DNA of 64,000 nucleotides, taken from UBA1447 sp002329225 (GTDB lineage Bacteria > Bacillota > Clostridia > Oscillospirales > Acutalibacteraceae). Shown one piece after another: positions 34,238 through 41,775 of this stretch (the first letter of the stretch is position 1; the number at the start of each line of letters is the position of its first letter). The position numbers and the translations under genes were made by a program. The notes below the pieces were generated by a model. That model saw nothing but the letters and a program-made list of their open reading frames with translations, did not search any database and was not told where the DNA came from. The stretch spans positions 62,001 through 126,000 of the forward strand of contig JBMNVN010000001.1 in assembly GCA_050946835.1 (NCBI GenBank), in the 5' to 3' direction.

Positions 34238-35644
34238 ATGTCTGATATTTTTAAGCATCCCGGACTGATTTCCAACTCTCAACGAGCTTCTTTGCTCGGG
34301 CAGAGGGGTGTTGTCGTTTGGCTGACGGGGCTTTCCGGCTCGGGCAAATCCACCCTTGCATATTTAGCGGAAAAAACCTTGTTGGAAAAGGGTAAATTCG
34401 CCTGCGTTCTTGACGGCGACAATCTGCGCCACGGTTTGAATAAAGATTTGGGCTTCAGTGCGGAGGACAGGGCTGAAAATATTCGCCGCCTTTCACATGT
34501 TGCTACACTTTTAGCCTCTTCCGGGGTGATTACGATTGTAAGCGCTATCTCCCCTTTCACAGCAGACAGGGAAGAGGCAAGAAAGGTATCTTTTGATGCC
34601 GGACATGCCTTTGTTGAGGTGTTCGTGAATACACCCGTTGAAGAATGTGCCCGGCGGGACCCGAAGGGTCTTTATAAAAAGGCAATGGCCGGAGAAATTG
34701 ATAACTTTACCGGAATTTCTTCCCCTTATGAGCCGCCCGAAAATCCCGAACTTATTTTAAATTGCGGAGAATCGAGCCCGGAAGCGGCGGCAAATGCCCT
34801 GGTTGACTATATGGAAATGCTTGCAACACTTGAAGATATGACCCGACTTGTAGCGGATTTGGCCGTAAAAGCCGGGGAAGAGATAATGAAAATCTATAAC
34901 GGGGATTTCAGCGTAGAGTATAAAGATGACCGCTCCCCTCTTACAGCGGCGGATTTGGCTGCCAATACTCTGATTTGCAGGGAATTGAAGCGGGCCTATC
35001 CCCGATTTGCCATCCTTTCGGAAGAGAGCAGTGACGACAAGGCGAGGCTTTTGAACCCCGGCTGCTTTATTGTGGATCCATTGGACGGCACTAAAGAGTT
35101 TGTCAAGAGAAACGGCGAATTCACTGTAAATATTGCTTTTTCTTACTTCGGCAAAGCCGTTATGGGTGTGGTTTTTGCTCCGGTGACACGGAGCATCTGG
35201 TATGCGGCCAAAGGGTCGGGAGCATACCACAGGCAGGGAGACGAAGGGGAAGTTTATTTTGCCCCGGAAGAAAGGATATTTGTCAGTTCAAAGACCCAGG
35301 AACTCACCGTTGCGGCAAGCCGTTCCCATTCAGGGGCTGAACACAACAGTTTGCTTGAAAAAAACAAGTCTAAAATTGCCGACGTTATACAGATAGGTTC
35401 TTCCCTGAAAGGCTGCCTGATTGCCCAAGGCAAGGCGGAGGTTTATTACCGTACGGGCTACACCAACGAGTGGGACACCGCCGCAATGCAATGCATTGTG
35501 GAACAGGCCGGAGGAGTCTTTTTACAGGGCGACGGCACCTTTATGCGGTATAACAGAGAAAACCCCTTGAACGAAAAAGGATTCTTTATCCTAAATCGAA
35601 TTGAAAACCGTTTTGATTTACCCGACAGTGAGGAGATTACATGA
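34238..35644 (+). CDS. cysC/cysQ: Fused APS kinase and PAP phosphatase (CysC-CysQ)
   Basis: The ATG at 34238 has AAAGGGAACGG upstream; it gives 468 residues. Residues 1-190 are APS kinase: P-loop GLSGSGKST (31-39), DGDNLRHGLNKDLGF, the RRLSHVA region and FVNTPVEECARRDPKGLY. Residues about 200-468 are a CysQ-type inositol-monophosphatase-fold enzyme: LSEESSDD, VDPLDGTKEF near 280, and NEWDTAAMQ near 410. The first half makes PAPS from APS; the second removes the 3'-phosphate from PAP, the by-product that inhibits sulfotransferases. All key motifs in both halves look intact. The stop overlaps the cysD start (ATGA). I do not know this fusion as a standard one. Confidence 0.92.
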   Translation: MSDIFKHPGLISNSQRASLLGQRGVVVWLTGLSGSGKSTLAYLAEKTLLEKGKFACVLDGDNLRHGLNKDLGFSAEDRAENIRRLSHVATLLASSGVITIVSAISPFTADREEARKVSFDAGHAFVEVFVNTPVEECARRDPKGLYKKAMAGEIDNFTGISSPYEPPENPELILNCGESSPEAAANALVDYMEMLATLEDMTRLVADLAVKAGEEIMKIYNGDFSVEYKDDRSPLTAADLAANTLICRELKRAYPRFAILSEESSDDKARLLNPGCFIVDPLDGTKEFVKRNGEFTVNIAFSYFGKAVMGVVFAPVTRSIWYAAKGSGAYHRQGDEGEVYFAPEERIFVSSKTQELTVAASRSHSGAEHNSLLEKNKSKIADVIQIGSSLKGCLIAQGKAEVYYRTGYTNEWDTAAMQCIVEQAGGVFLQGDGTFMRYNRENPLNEKGFFILNRIENRFDLPDSEEIT

Positions 35645-36522
35645 CACATTTGGAACATTTGGAAAACAAAAGCATTCATATTCTGCGGGAGGCCTACAAC
35701 CGTTTTGACAACCTTTGTATGCTTTGGAGCATAGGTAAAGATTCCACCGTAATGCTCAGCCTTGCCCGCAAGGCCTTCTACGGTCATGTCCCCTTCCCTT
35801 TGGTTCATATAGATACCCACCACAAAATACCGCAGATGGTCGAATACCGGGATAATCTGGCAAAAGAATGGCATTTGGACATGGTCTATGGCGAAAACGC
35901 CTTTGCCTTGGAAGAAAAACAGACCTTCCCCGACGGCAACGCCACAAGGCTTGAATGCTGCAAACTGCTTAAAACCGAAGCCCTGCGCAACACCCTTTCC
36001 GGTGAGTGGCCCCGCTACCGGCTGGACCACAAAAGCGGTACTTATAAGCACGATACTAATACCCAGCCCTATACCGGAGTGATTGTGGGAATACGCTCGG
36101 ACGAAGAGGGCAGCCGTTCAAAGGAGAGATATTTTTCACCCAGAGATAAAAATAACGACTGGGATGTCGGGGATCAGCCTCCGGAGTTTTGGGGACAGTA
36201 TAAAACGGATTTTGAACCCGGCACCCATATAAGAATCCATCCCCTGCTTGACTGGACGGAATTGGATGTTTGGGAACATATCCGCAAAGAAAATGTGCCC
36301 GTTGTTCCCCTTTACTTTAACCACGGCGACGGCAAACGCTACCGTTCCTTAGGCTGTGCCCCCTGCACAAGTCCGGTGGATTCGGACGCACGCACGGTGG
36401 ATGAAATAATTGAAGAACTTAAAACCGGCAAGTTTTCCAACATAGCGGAGCGCTCCGGCAGGGAGCAGGATAAGGAAGACGGCGGCGGGTTGGAGGAACT
36501 GCGTAAAGATGGATACATGTAA
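35641..36522 (+). CDS. cysD: Sulfate adenylyltransferase subunit 2
   Basis: The protein has 293 residues, the usual CysD length. The PP-loop pyrophosphatase motif is WSIGKDSTVML (residues 25-35), followed by HIDTHHKIPQMVEYRD, GVIVGIRSDEEGSRSKERYFSPR and the C-terminal LGCAPCTSPV segment, all typical. With CysN it makes APS from ATP and sulfate. It overlaps the upstream fusion gene by 4 nt and cysN by 14 nt, so the four activities are made together. Confidence 0.95.
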   Translation: MTHLEHLENKSIHILREAYNRFDNLCMLWSIGKDSTVMLSLARKAFYGHVPFPLVHIDTHHKIPQMVEYRDNLAKEWHLDMVYGENAFALEEKQTFPDGNATRLECCKLLKTEALRNTLSGEWPRYRLDHKSGTYKHDTNTQPYTGVIVGIRSDEEGSRSKERYFSPRDKNNDWDVGDQPPEFWGQYKTDFEPGTHIRIHPLLDWTELDVWEHIRKENVPVVPLYFNHGDGKRYRSLGCAPCTSPVDSDARTVDEIIEELKTGKFSNIAERSGREQDKEDGGGLEELRKDGYM

Positions 36523-38338
36523 AACTCAAAACGGCTTTGTCGGCGAAGCCAAAGAGATGAACATTGTGATTGTCGGGCATGTGGACCACGGCAAGAGTAC
36601 CGTTATAGGCCGCCTTTTGGCGGACACCGGCTCCTTGCCTGAAGGCAAGCTTGATATGGTAAGGGAGTTGTGCAGACGTAATGCCAAGCCCTTTGAATAT
36701 GCTTTTTTGCTGGACGCCCTAAAAGATGAACGTGCCCAGGGGATTACCATAGATACAGCCCGCTGTTTTTTCAAAAGCGCCAAGCGCAAATATATAATTA
36801 TTGACGCACCGGGGCACATTGAATTTTTGAAGAATATGATTACAGGCGCTTCCCGTGCCGACGCCGCTCTTTTGGTAATTGACGCCAACGAAGGGATTAA
36901 GGAAAACTCCCGCCGTCACGGATATATGCTTTCCATGTTGGGCATAAAGCAGGTGGCCGTTCTGATAAACAAACTTGACTTGATACCGGAACGGGAACGC
37001 GAAGAAAAATACAAAAACATAGCTGCGGAATACGGCAAATTTTTAGAGCAGATAAACCTGAAACCCGTCTGCTATATTCCCATTTCCGCCTTCGAAGGGA
37101 TAAACATAGCCGAGACAAGCGAAAAACTGGACTGGTACAACGGCCCCACCGTGCTTGAGGCTTTGGATAATTTTGTGGAAGTTTTACCGGCGGAGGATTT
37201 GCCCCTGCGCATGTGGGTACAGGATGTATATAAGTTCACTCAGCAAAACGACGACAGGCGAATTATAGCCGGTACCGTTTCTTCGGGAAAACTTTCAGCA
37301 GGTGATGAAGTGGTTTTTCTGCCCTCGGGTAAAAAGACCACCGTTAAATCCATTGAGGGCTTCAGGGAAGAACCCAAAACCGCCGTAAGTGCCGGTTATG
37401 CCGCCGGATTTTGTATGACGGAACAGATATATGTTAAACGGGGCGAGCTGATAAGTATTATCGGGGAAGAAAGCCCTCTCACAGGCAATAAAATTAAAGC
37501 CTCGGTATTCTGGTTGGGTAAGGAAGCTCTTTCTCAGGATAAAAAATATAAAATTAAAATCGGCTCCGCCCAGGTGGGCTGCCGACTGGTTGAGGTGGAA
37601 GCCGCCCTCAATGCCGCCACTTTGCAGAATATTCAACAATCCTTTGTGGCACGCCACGAAGTTGCCCGCTGTGTTTTTCATTTGGACAGACCTCTGGCCT
37701 TTGACTTGGCGGGCCGCTTTGAGGACACGGTGCGCTTTGTTATAGTAGACGGTTACGAAATCGCCGGAGGCGGAATAATAACGGATACCGCAGACGACAG
37801 CCGACTGAACGAGAACCTTGTTCGGCGCGATATCAAGTGGATTAAAAGCAGCATTGAGGTTGAAGAACGGGAAAAATATTACGGCCAGAAATCTCTTATG
37901 ATTATTCTGACCGGCCCGAAAGACACTGACAAAAAAAATACCGCCAGAGCCTTGGAGAAGTTTTTAATTCAAAAGGGTAAAATTGCCTACTACCTCGGCA
38001 TCGGAAACCTTTTATACGGCGTGGATGCGGACATTAAAAGCGTTGACTCCATGAATATTGTTCAGGAAAGGCAGGAGCACATACGCCGGCTTGGGGAAGT
38101 AGCCAACCTGATGCTGGATGCGGGGAATATACTGATTGTCACGGCAAGTGAACTCAGCGGTGACGAGTTGGATACACTGAGACAGATAATTACAACGGAC
38201 AATATTCTTACAGTATGGTTAGGGCCTACCGACAACCGAATAAGGGATTTTGAGATGTATTTTGACGATACCGGTGAAGGCACGCAGGAAGATTTGCTGT
38301 TAAGAATTGAAGAAAAGCTTGCACAAACCGAAGACTGA
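36509..38338 (+). CDS. cysN: Sulfate adenylyltransferase subunit 1 with a degenerate APS-kinase tail
   Basis: The protein has 609 residues. The GTPase domain has GHVDHGKST, DERAQGITIDTA, DAPGH and NKLDL, then two beta-barrel domains to about residue 440. It uses GTP hydrolysis to drive APS synthesis by CysD. The last 150 residues match the CysC domain of CysNC proteins (IRRLGEVANLMLDAG), but the P-loop is ruined (GPKDTDKKN near 469 instead of GxSGxGKS) and DGDNLR is replaced by LGIGNLLYGVD. This part is therefore unlikely to phosphorylate APS; the active kinase is the CysC domain in the fusion upstream. An alternative start is the ATG at 36557. Confidence 0.92.
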   Translation: MDTCKTQNGFVGEAKEMNIVIVGHVDHGKSTVIGRLLADTGSLPEGKLDMVRELCRRNAKPFEYAFLLDALKDERAQGITIDTARCFFKSAKRKYIIIDAPGHIEFLKNMITGASRADAALLVIDANEGIKENSRRHGYMLSMLGIKQVAVLINKLDLIPEREREEKYKNIAAEYGKFLEQINLKPVCYIPISAFEGINIAETSEKLDWYNGPTVLEALDNFVEVLPAEDLPLRMWVQDVYKFTQQNDDRRIIAGTVSSGKLSAGDEVVFLPSGKKTTVKSIEGFREEPKTAVSAGYAAGFCMTEQIYVKRGELISIIGEESPLTGNKIKASVFWLGKEALSQDKKYKIKIGSAQVGCRLVEVEAALNAATLQNIQQSFVARHEVARCVFHLDRPLAFDLAGRFEDTVRFVIVDGYEIAGGGIITDTADDSRLNENLVRRDIKWIKSSIEVEEREKYYGQKSLMIILTGPKDTDKKNTARALEKFLIQKGKIAYYLGIGNLLYGVDADIKSVDSMNIVQERQEHIRRLGEVANLMLDAGNILIVTASELSGDELDTLRQIITTDNILTVWLGPTDNRIRDFEMYFDDTGEGTQEDLLLRIEEKLAQTED

Positions 38339-38353
38339 TTGTTTAATTAATCT

Positions 38354-38396
38354 ACCCCCGCCGGCACTTGATGCTGACGGGGGTGATTCTTTTTAA
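38354..38396 (+). terminator. Terminator of the cys operon
   Basis: ACCCCCGCCGGCA (38354-38366) pairs with TGCTGACGGGGGT (38372-38384) with two G:U pairs, followed by GATTCTTTTTAATT. Confidence 0.85.
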
Positions 38397-38412
38397 TTAA
38401 CCTTGCCGTAAT

Positions 38413-39468
38413 TTAAACATCGTAAATACGCTCGTCATTTAAAGATACTCGTCTGCCCTCCCGTGATGAAAGGCAGCATGCAAGCACCATTCTTAGAGAG
38501 TCCCGCCCTTCTTCCGCCGTGCAGAGAGGGCCTCTCTCTCCTTTTAAGAACTCCGCCAAAGGTTTAGCCTGTGCCCCTATTCTTGCCCCCTGGTCCGGGG
38601 GCAGAGGTATTTCGCTTATCCGCCAGTCCCCCTCCCCTTCAATAAACCATTTAAGGGAAGGCATATTTTCATGGGGCAGTCTGAGGGATGGTGCATCACC
38701 GCCGTAATGCATAAGTGCGCCCTTTTTAAAATATATCTCAGTCGTAAGCTCCGCCGCTGAACAGGAACTTGAAAACATAATTTCTGCAATAAGGCCGTTT
38801 TTATAGCGGAACAACGCCACACCCGTGTCGTTAGGCACCTTGGGATTATCCATGGTTGCCAGTTCGCAACTCACCGTTTCGGGCATACCGAACAGGGAAT
38901 AAAGCCAATCAACGGCATGGGCACTGTCATCGGCGAAAATATCCCTGTTCATATCTTTATCCACATGCCAGGTGTTTTGAAACCCGGGATTAGTGTGCAT
39001 ACCTAAACAGTGGCGGCGCCTGAAAAAGTATGGTCTGCCCATTTCTTCCCCGCATATCAACTGCCTGATTTGCTCGTTTACCGGGTCGGTTCTCATCTGC
39101 CAAGCCATGGTGAAATCTGCGCCGTTTTGCTCAACCGCTTCAACGATTTTGTCCGCTTGCGCCATAGTCAGAGCCATGGGTTTGTATAAAATGATTTTCT
39201 TTTTTGCACGGGCGGCTTTAACCGCCAATTCGGCATGGAATGCCGTTTGTGCGGTAATAACAACAGCGTCAATGTCCTCCCTGTTAAGGAGGTCATCGGC
39301 GCTGTTTGCTTCTTCAATATTAAAACCGGCGCAGGATTCCCGCCGGTATTCGGGGTTCGGATCCCAACCGGAAAGGATTTTTACACCATATTCCGGATGC
39401 TTAATCCATTGACCGGCAAAATTAAAAATATGTCCGTGAGCAAAGCCCAAAATGCCTACATTGATAAT
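38413..39468 (-). CDS. Gfo/Idh/MocA family oxidoreductase with probable ATT start
   Basis: The family N-terminus requires a beta strand before GFAHGH. The in-frame sequence after the preceding stop gives MINVGILGFAHGH if the ATT at 39468 is the start, and GAGGG lies 6 nt before it; the only standard codon (TTG at 39450) would cut into the Rossmann fold. The product is about 351 residues. The catalytic-type motif EKP reads YKPMAL near residue 100, and the second domain holds DDSAHAVDWLYSLFG. The substrate is unknown. It lies 19 nt downstream of gdhA on the same strand and may share its transcript. Confidence 0.78.
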   Translation of the reverse strand: MINVGILGFAHGHIFNFAGQWIKHPEYGVKILSGWDPNPEYRRESCAGFNIEEANSADDLLNREDIDAVVITAQTAFHAELAVKAARAKKKIILYKPMALTMAQADKIVEAVEQNGADFTMAWQMRTDPVNEQIRQLICGEEMGRPYFFRRRHCLGMHTNPGFQNTWHVDKDMNRDIFADDSAHAVDWLYSLFGMPETVSCELATMDNPKVPNDTGVALFRYKNGLIAEIMFSSSCSAAELTTEIYFKKGALMHYGGDAPSLRLPHENMPSLKWFIEGEGDWRISEIPLPPDQGARIGAQAKPLAEFLKGERGPLCTAEEGRDSLRMVLACCLSSREGRRVSLNDERIYDV

Positions 39469-39487
39469 AGCGAACCCTCAAATCCAA

Positions 39488-40741
39488 TCAGGGGAAAATG
39501 CCTCTGATTTTATCGGCCTTAACCAATCTGTCTATGGCAAGCATATAGGCTCCCATGCGCATGGTAGTATCGTTTTTAGAGGTAATTTTGTAAACTTCGT
39601 CAAAAGCTCTTAACATAAATTTGGTAAGGCGGGAATTTACTTCTTCCAAATCCCACATCAGGGCGTTAATATTTTGAACCCATTCAAAGTAAGAGGCTAC
39701 AACGCCTCCGGCGTTTGCAAGAATATCCGGAACTACGATGATGCCTTTTTCGTTAAAAATAGTATCCGCTTCCACATCCGTGGGGCCGTTTGCAGCCTCA
39801 ATGATAATTTCAGCCTTTACTTCCCAGGCGTTTTCGGCGGTAAGCTGATTTTCCAAAGCGGCGGGAATCAGAATATTGCATTGAGTTGTAAGCAACTCTT
39901 TGTTTGTCAGGTCAACCACGCCGGGCGCTTTATAGCCTTCAAGGGTGCCGTTTTTCTTAATATATTCCGTCACATCGGGAATGTTCAGTCCGTCGTCACA
40001 ACGGATGCCTTTTGCTATATCCGAGACGGCAACCACTTTAAAACCGGACTCATACATCAATTGGGCGGCTGTTCCGCCCACATTACCCATTCCCTGAATG
40101 GCAACGGTCATTTCTTCCGACTTTTTGCCCAGACGTTTGAGAAGCTCCTGCGTTACAAGCAGAACACCCCGGCCTGTGGCTTCACTTCTGCCCAAAGAAC
40201 CGCCCATTTCAACGGGCTTGCCGGTAACCACACCCGGCACGGGATAGCCCTTCATCATGCTGTAGGTATCCATAAACCAGCCCATAATTTCCGGATTTGT
40301 GTTTACATCCGGGGCCGGAATATCCTGCATGGGACCAATAATTGGTGTAATAGCCACCGCATAGCGGCGGGTAAGACGCCTGATTTCATTTTTCGACAGT
40401 TCGGAGGGATTGACTTTCACGCCGCCTTTTGCTCCGCCAAAGGGGATATCAACAACGGCACACTTAAAAGACATCCAAGCCGCAAGCGCCGCCACTTCGT
40501 CCATATCAACATTCTGGTGGTAACGAATACCGCCTTTACAGGGTCCCCTTGTGCTGGAATGCTGTACGCGGAAGCCCTCAAAAATACGAATACTGCCGTC
40601 GTCCATTTCTACCGGAATGGAGACCTGCAAAACACGTTCGGGATGTTTTAGCCTTTCGTAGTCATTATTTTCGAGTTTGAGAAGATGTGCTGCTCTTTCG
40701 AGTACCGAAAGCATATTTTGATAGGGACTTAGTTTAGACAA
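39488..40741 (-). CDS. gdhA: Glutamate dehydrogenase
   Basis: The start is TTG at 40741, with AAAGGAGAG 6 nt upstream. The product has 417 residues, the short hexameric class. Motifs: the catalytic lysine region GGAKGGVKVNP (about 105-115), PAPDVNTNPEIMGWFMD, GRSEATGRGV and the dinucleotide loop GMGNVGGTAA. It interconverts glutamate and 2-oxoglutarate plus ammonia. The sequence resembles catabolic clostridial and archaeal enzymes; cofactor choice (NAD or NADP) is not decided here. Confidence 0.94.
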   Translation of the reverse strand: MSKLSPYQNMLSVLERAAHLLKLENNDYERLKHPERVLQVSIPVEMDDGSIRIFEGFRVQHSSTRGPCKGGIRYHQNVDMDEVAALAAWMSFKCAVVDIPFGGAKGGVKVNPSELSKNEIRRLTRRYAVAITPIIGPMQDIPAPDVNTNPEIMGWFMDTYSMMKGYPVPGVVTGKPVEMGGSLGRSEATGRGVLLVTQELLKRLGKKSEEMTVAIQGMGNVGGTAAQLMYESGFKVVAVSDIAKGIRCDDGLNIPDVTEYIKKNGTLEGYKAPGVVDLTNKELLTTQCNILIPAALENQLTAENAWEVKAEIIIEAANGPTDVEADTIFNEKGIIVVPDILANAGGVVASYFEWVQNINALMWDLEEVNSRLTKFMLRAFDEVYKITSKNDTTMRMGAYMLAIDRLVKADKIRGIFP

Positions 40742-40813
40742 TGTTTTCTCTCCTTTATCGCGCCGACTTGACCGACGCTTTCAGACTATATTAATAACTT
40801 AGCATTATATAAA

Positions 40814-40842
40814 TTTATAACCTAAAACCGACGGCTTTGCAA
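40814..40842 (-). promoter_or_regulatory. Promoter of gdhA
   Basis: On the minus strand TTGCAA (40842-40837), a 17-nt spacer and TATAAA (40819-40814). A second TATAAT-like box follows closely. The rest of the 294-nt gap upstream to 41035 shows nothing else. Confidence 0.55.
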
Positions 40843-41035
40843 GAAAAATTTTCGAATTGTATAAAGCCACAAAAATGCAGGATAAGGGGTGCGTAATTGC
40901 ATTATTATTAACAACGGAAAAAGAGCGATTTTCGCCAAAGCCTTGAACATATTAGCTTTTTAACAAATTAAAGGGATTTCAAAAACAGCAAAAAGAAAAT
41001 AACAGTTCAGATTATTTCAATTCAAGACGTTTCTG

Positions 41036-41704
41036 TCAAGTTTTAACCAACTCATATCTGAGGGCTTTAAGCTCCCGAACAAGGTCAGACTCGTCTTCAA
41101 TTTCTCTTTCAAAAACTACTCCGCCCCGCCCCAAATGCTCAATGGAATGAAAATCGGAACCCGAGATTTTATTGAGCTTGTATCTGTCCGCCCAAAGCTC
41201 GGCAAAGGCGTTTCTGTCCGGCGCTGTCCCTCCGTTATAGGTTTCAATACCGTAAAGCTTTTTCGGGTCCGTTACCGTCATACCGTTGCGGAAAGGGTGA
41301 GCCTGATAGATTAAAGCGTTTTCGGGCATAATTTTTAAAAAGCTGTCAAGATTCAGGGTGTTGAGCAACGGAGATTCATAAAGGAACTCCTGAGAAACGC
41401 CGTAAACCAGATAGTCGTTAATCTCCCCGTCAAAGCGGAGTTCCAGGCCGAGGAGTATCTTTATCCCCAATTCGTCACCCGCCGCCCTGGCGTTTCGGTA
41501 CCCCTTTAAATAGTGGTCAATAATTCCCTTGTGCCCGCAACCCGTCAATTCATCTTTGTACCATTCCAAAGATAAATCAAAATAGTGGTTTGTAATCACA
41601 AGCCCGTCATAGCCGATTTCTTTATATGCCTTAACTATCTCCGGCGCCGGCATATTTACGCAAATATCGTTTTCAGCCGTATGTGTGTGCAACTCAAATT
41701 TCAT
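41036..41704 (-). CDS. PHP-domain phosphoesterase
   Basis: The protein has 222 residues and consists of a single PHP domain. Metal-binding motifs are ELHTHT (residues 4-9), NHYFD, LLGLELRF, YQAHPFR and ISGSDFHS, in the expected order. Such proteins hydrolyse phosphate esters such as histidinol phosphate, nucleotides or oligonucleotides; the short length is near the TrpH/HisK group. It lies downstream of the GPH transporter (72-nt gap) on the same strand and could be in its operon. Confidence 0.82.
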   Translation of the reverse strand: MKFELHTHTAENDICVNMPAPEIVKAYKEIGYDGLVITNHYFDLSLEWYKDELTGCGHKGIIDHYLKGYRNARAAGDELGIKILLGLELRFDGEINDYLVYGVSQEFLYESPLLNTLNLDSFLKIMPENALIYQAHPFRNGMTVTDPKKLYGIETYNGGTAPDRNAFAELWADRYKLNKISGSDFHSIEHLGRGGVVFEREIEDESDLVRELKALRYELVKT

Positions 41705-41775
41705 TATTGTTCATCCTAATGTTGCGGATTTTATAATCTTTTTACTGATGTAAAACCTTAAAATCCTGCAAGCCT

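Noticed and set aside
34238..38338. Assimilatory sulfate reduction operon
   Set aside because: No APS/PAPS reductase or sulfite reductase is present, and the divergent neighbour is a sulfotransferase.
39674..40651. 325-codon plus-strand frame opposite gdhA
   Set aside because: It lies wholly inside gdhA on the other strand, and its product has no recognisable domain.
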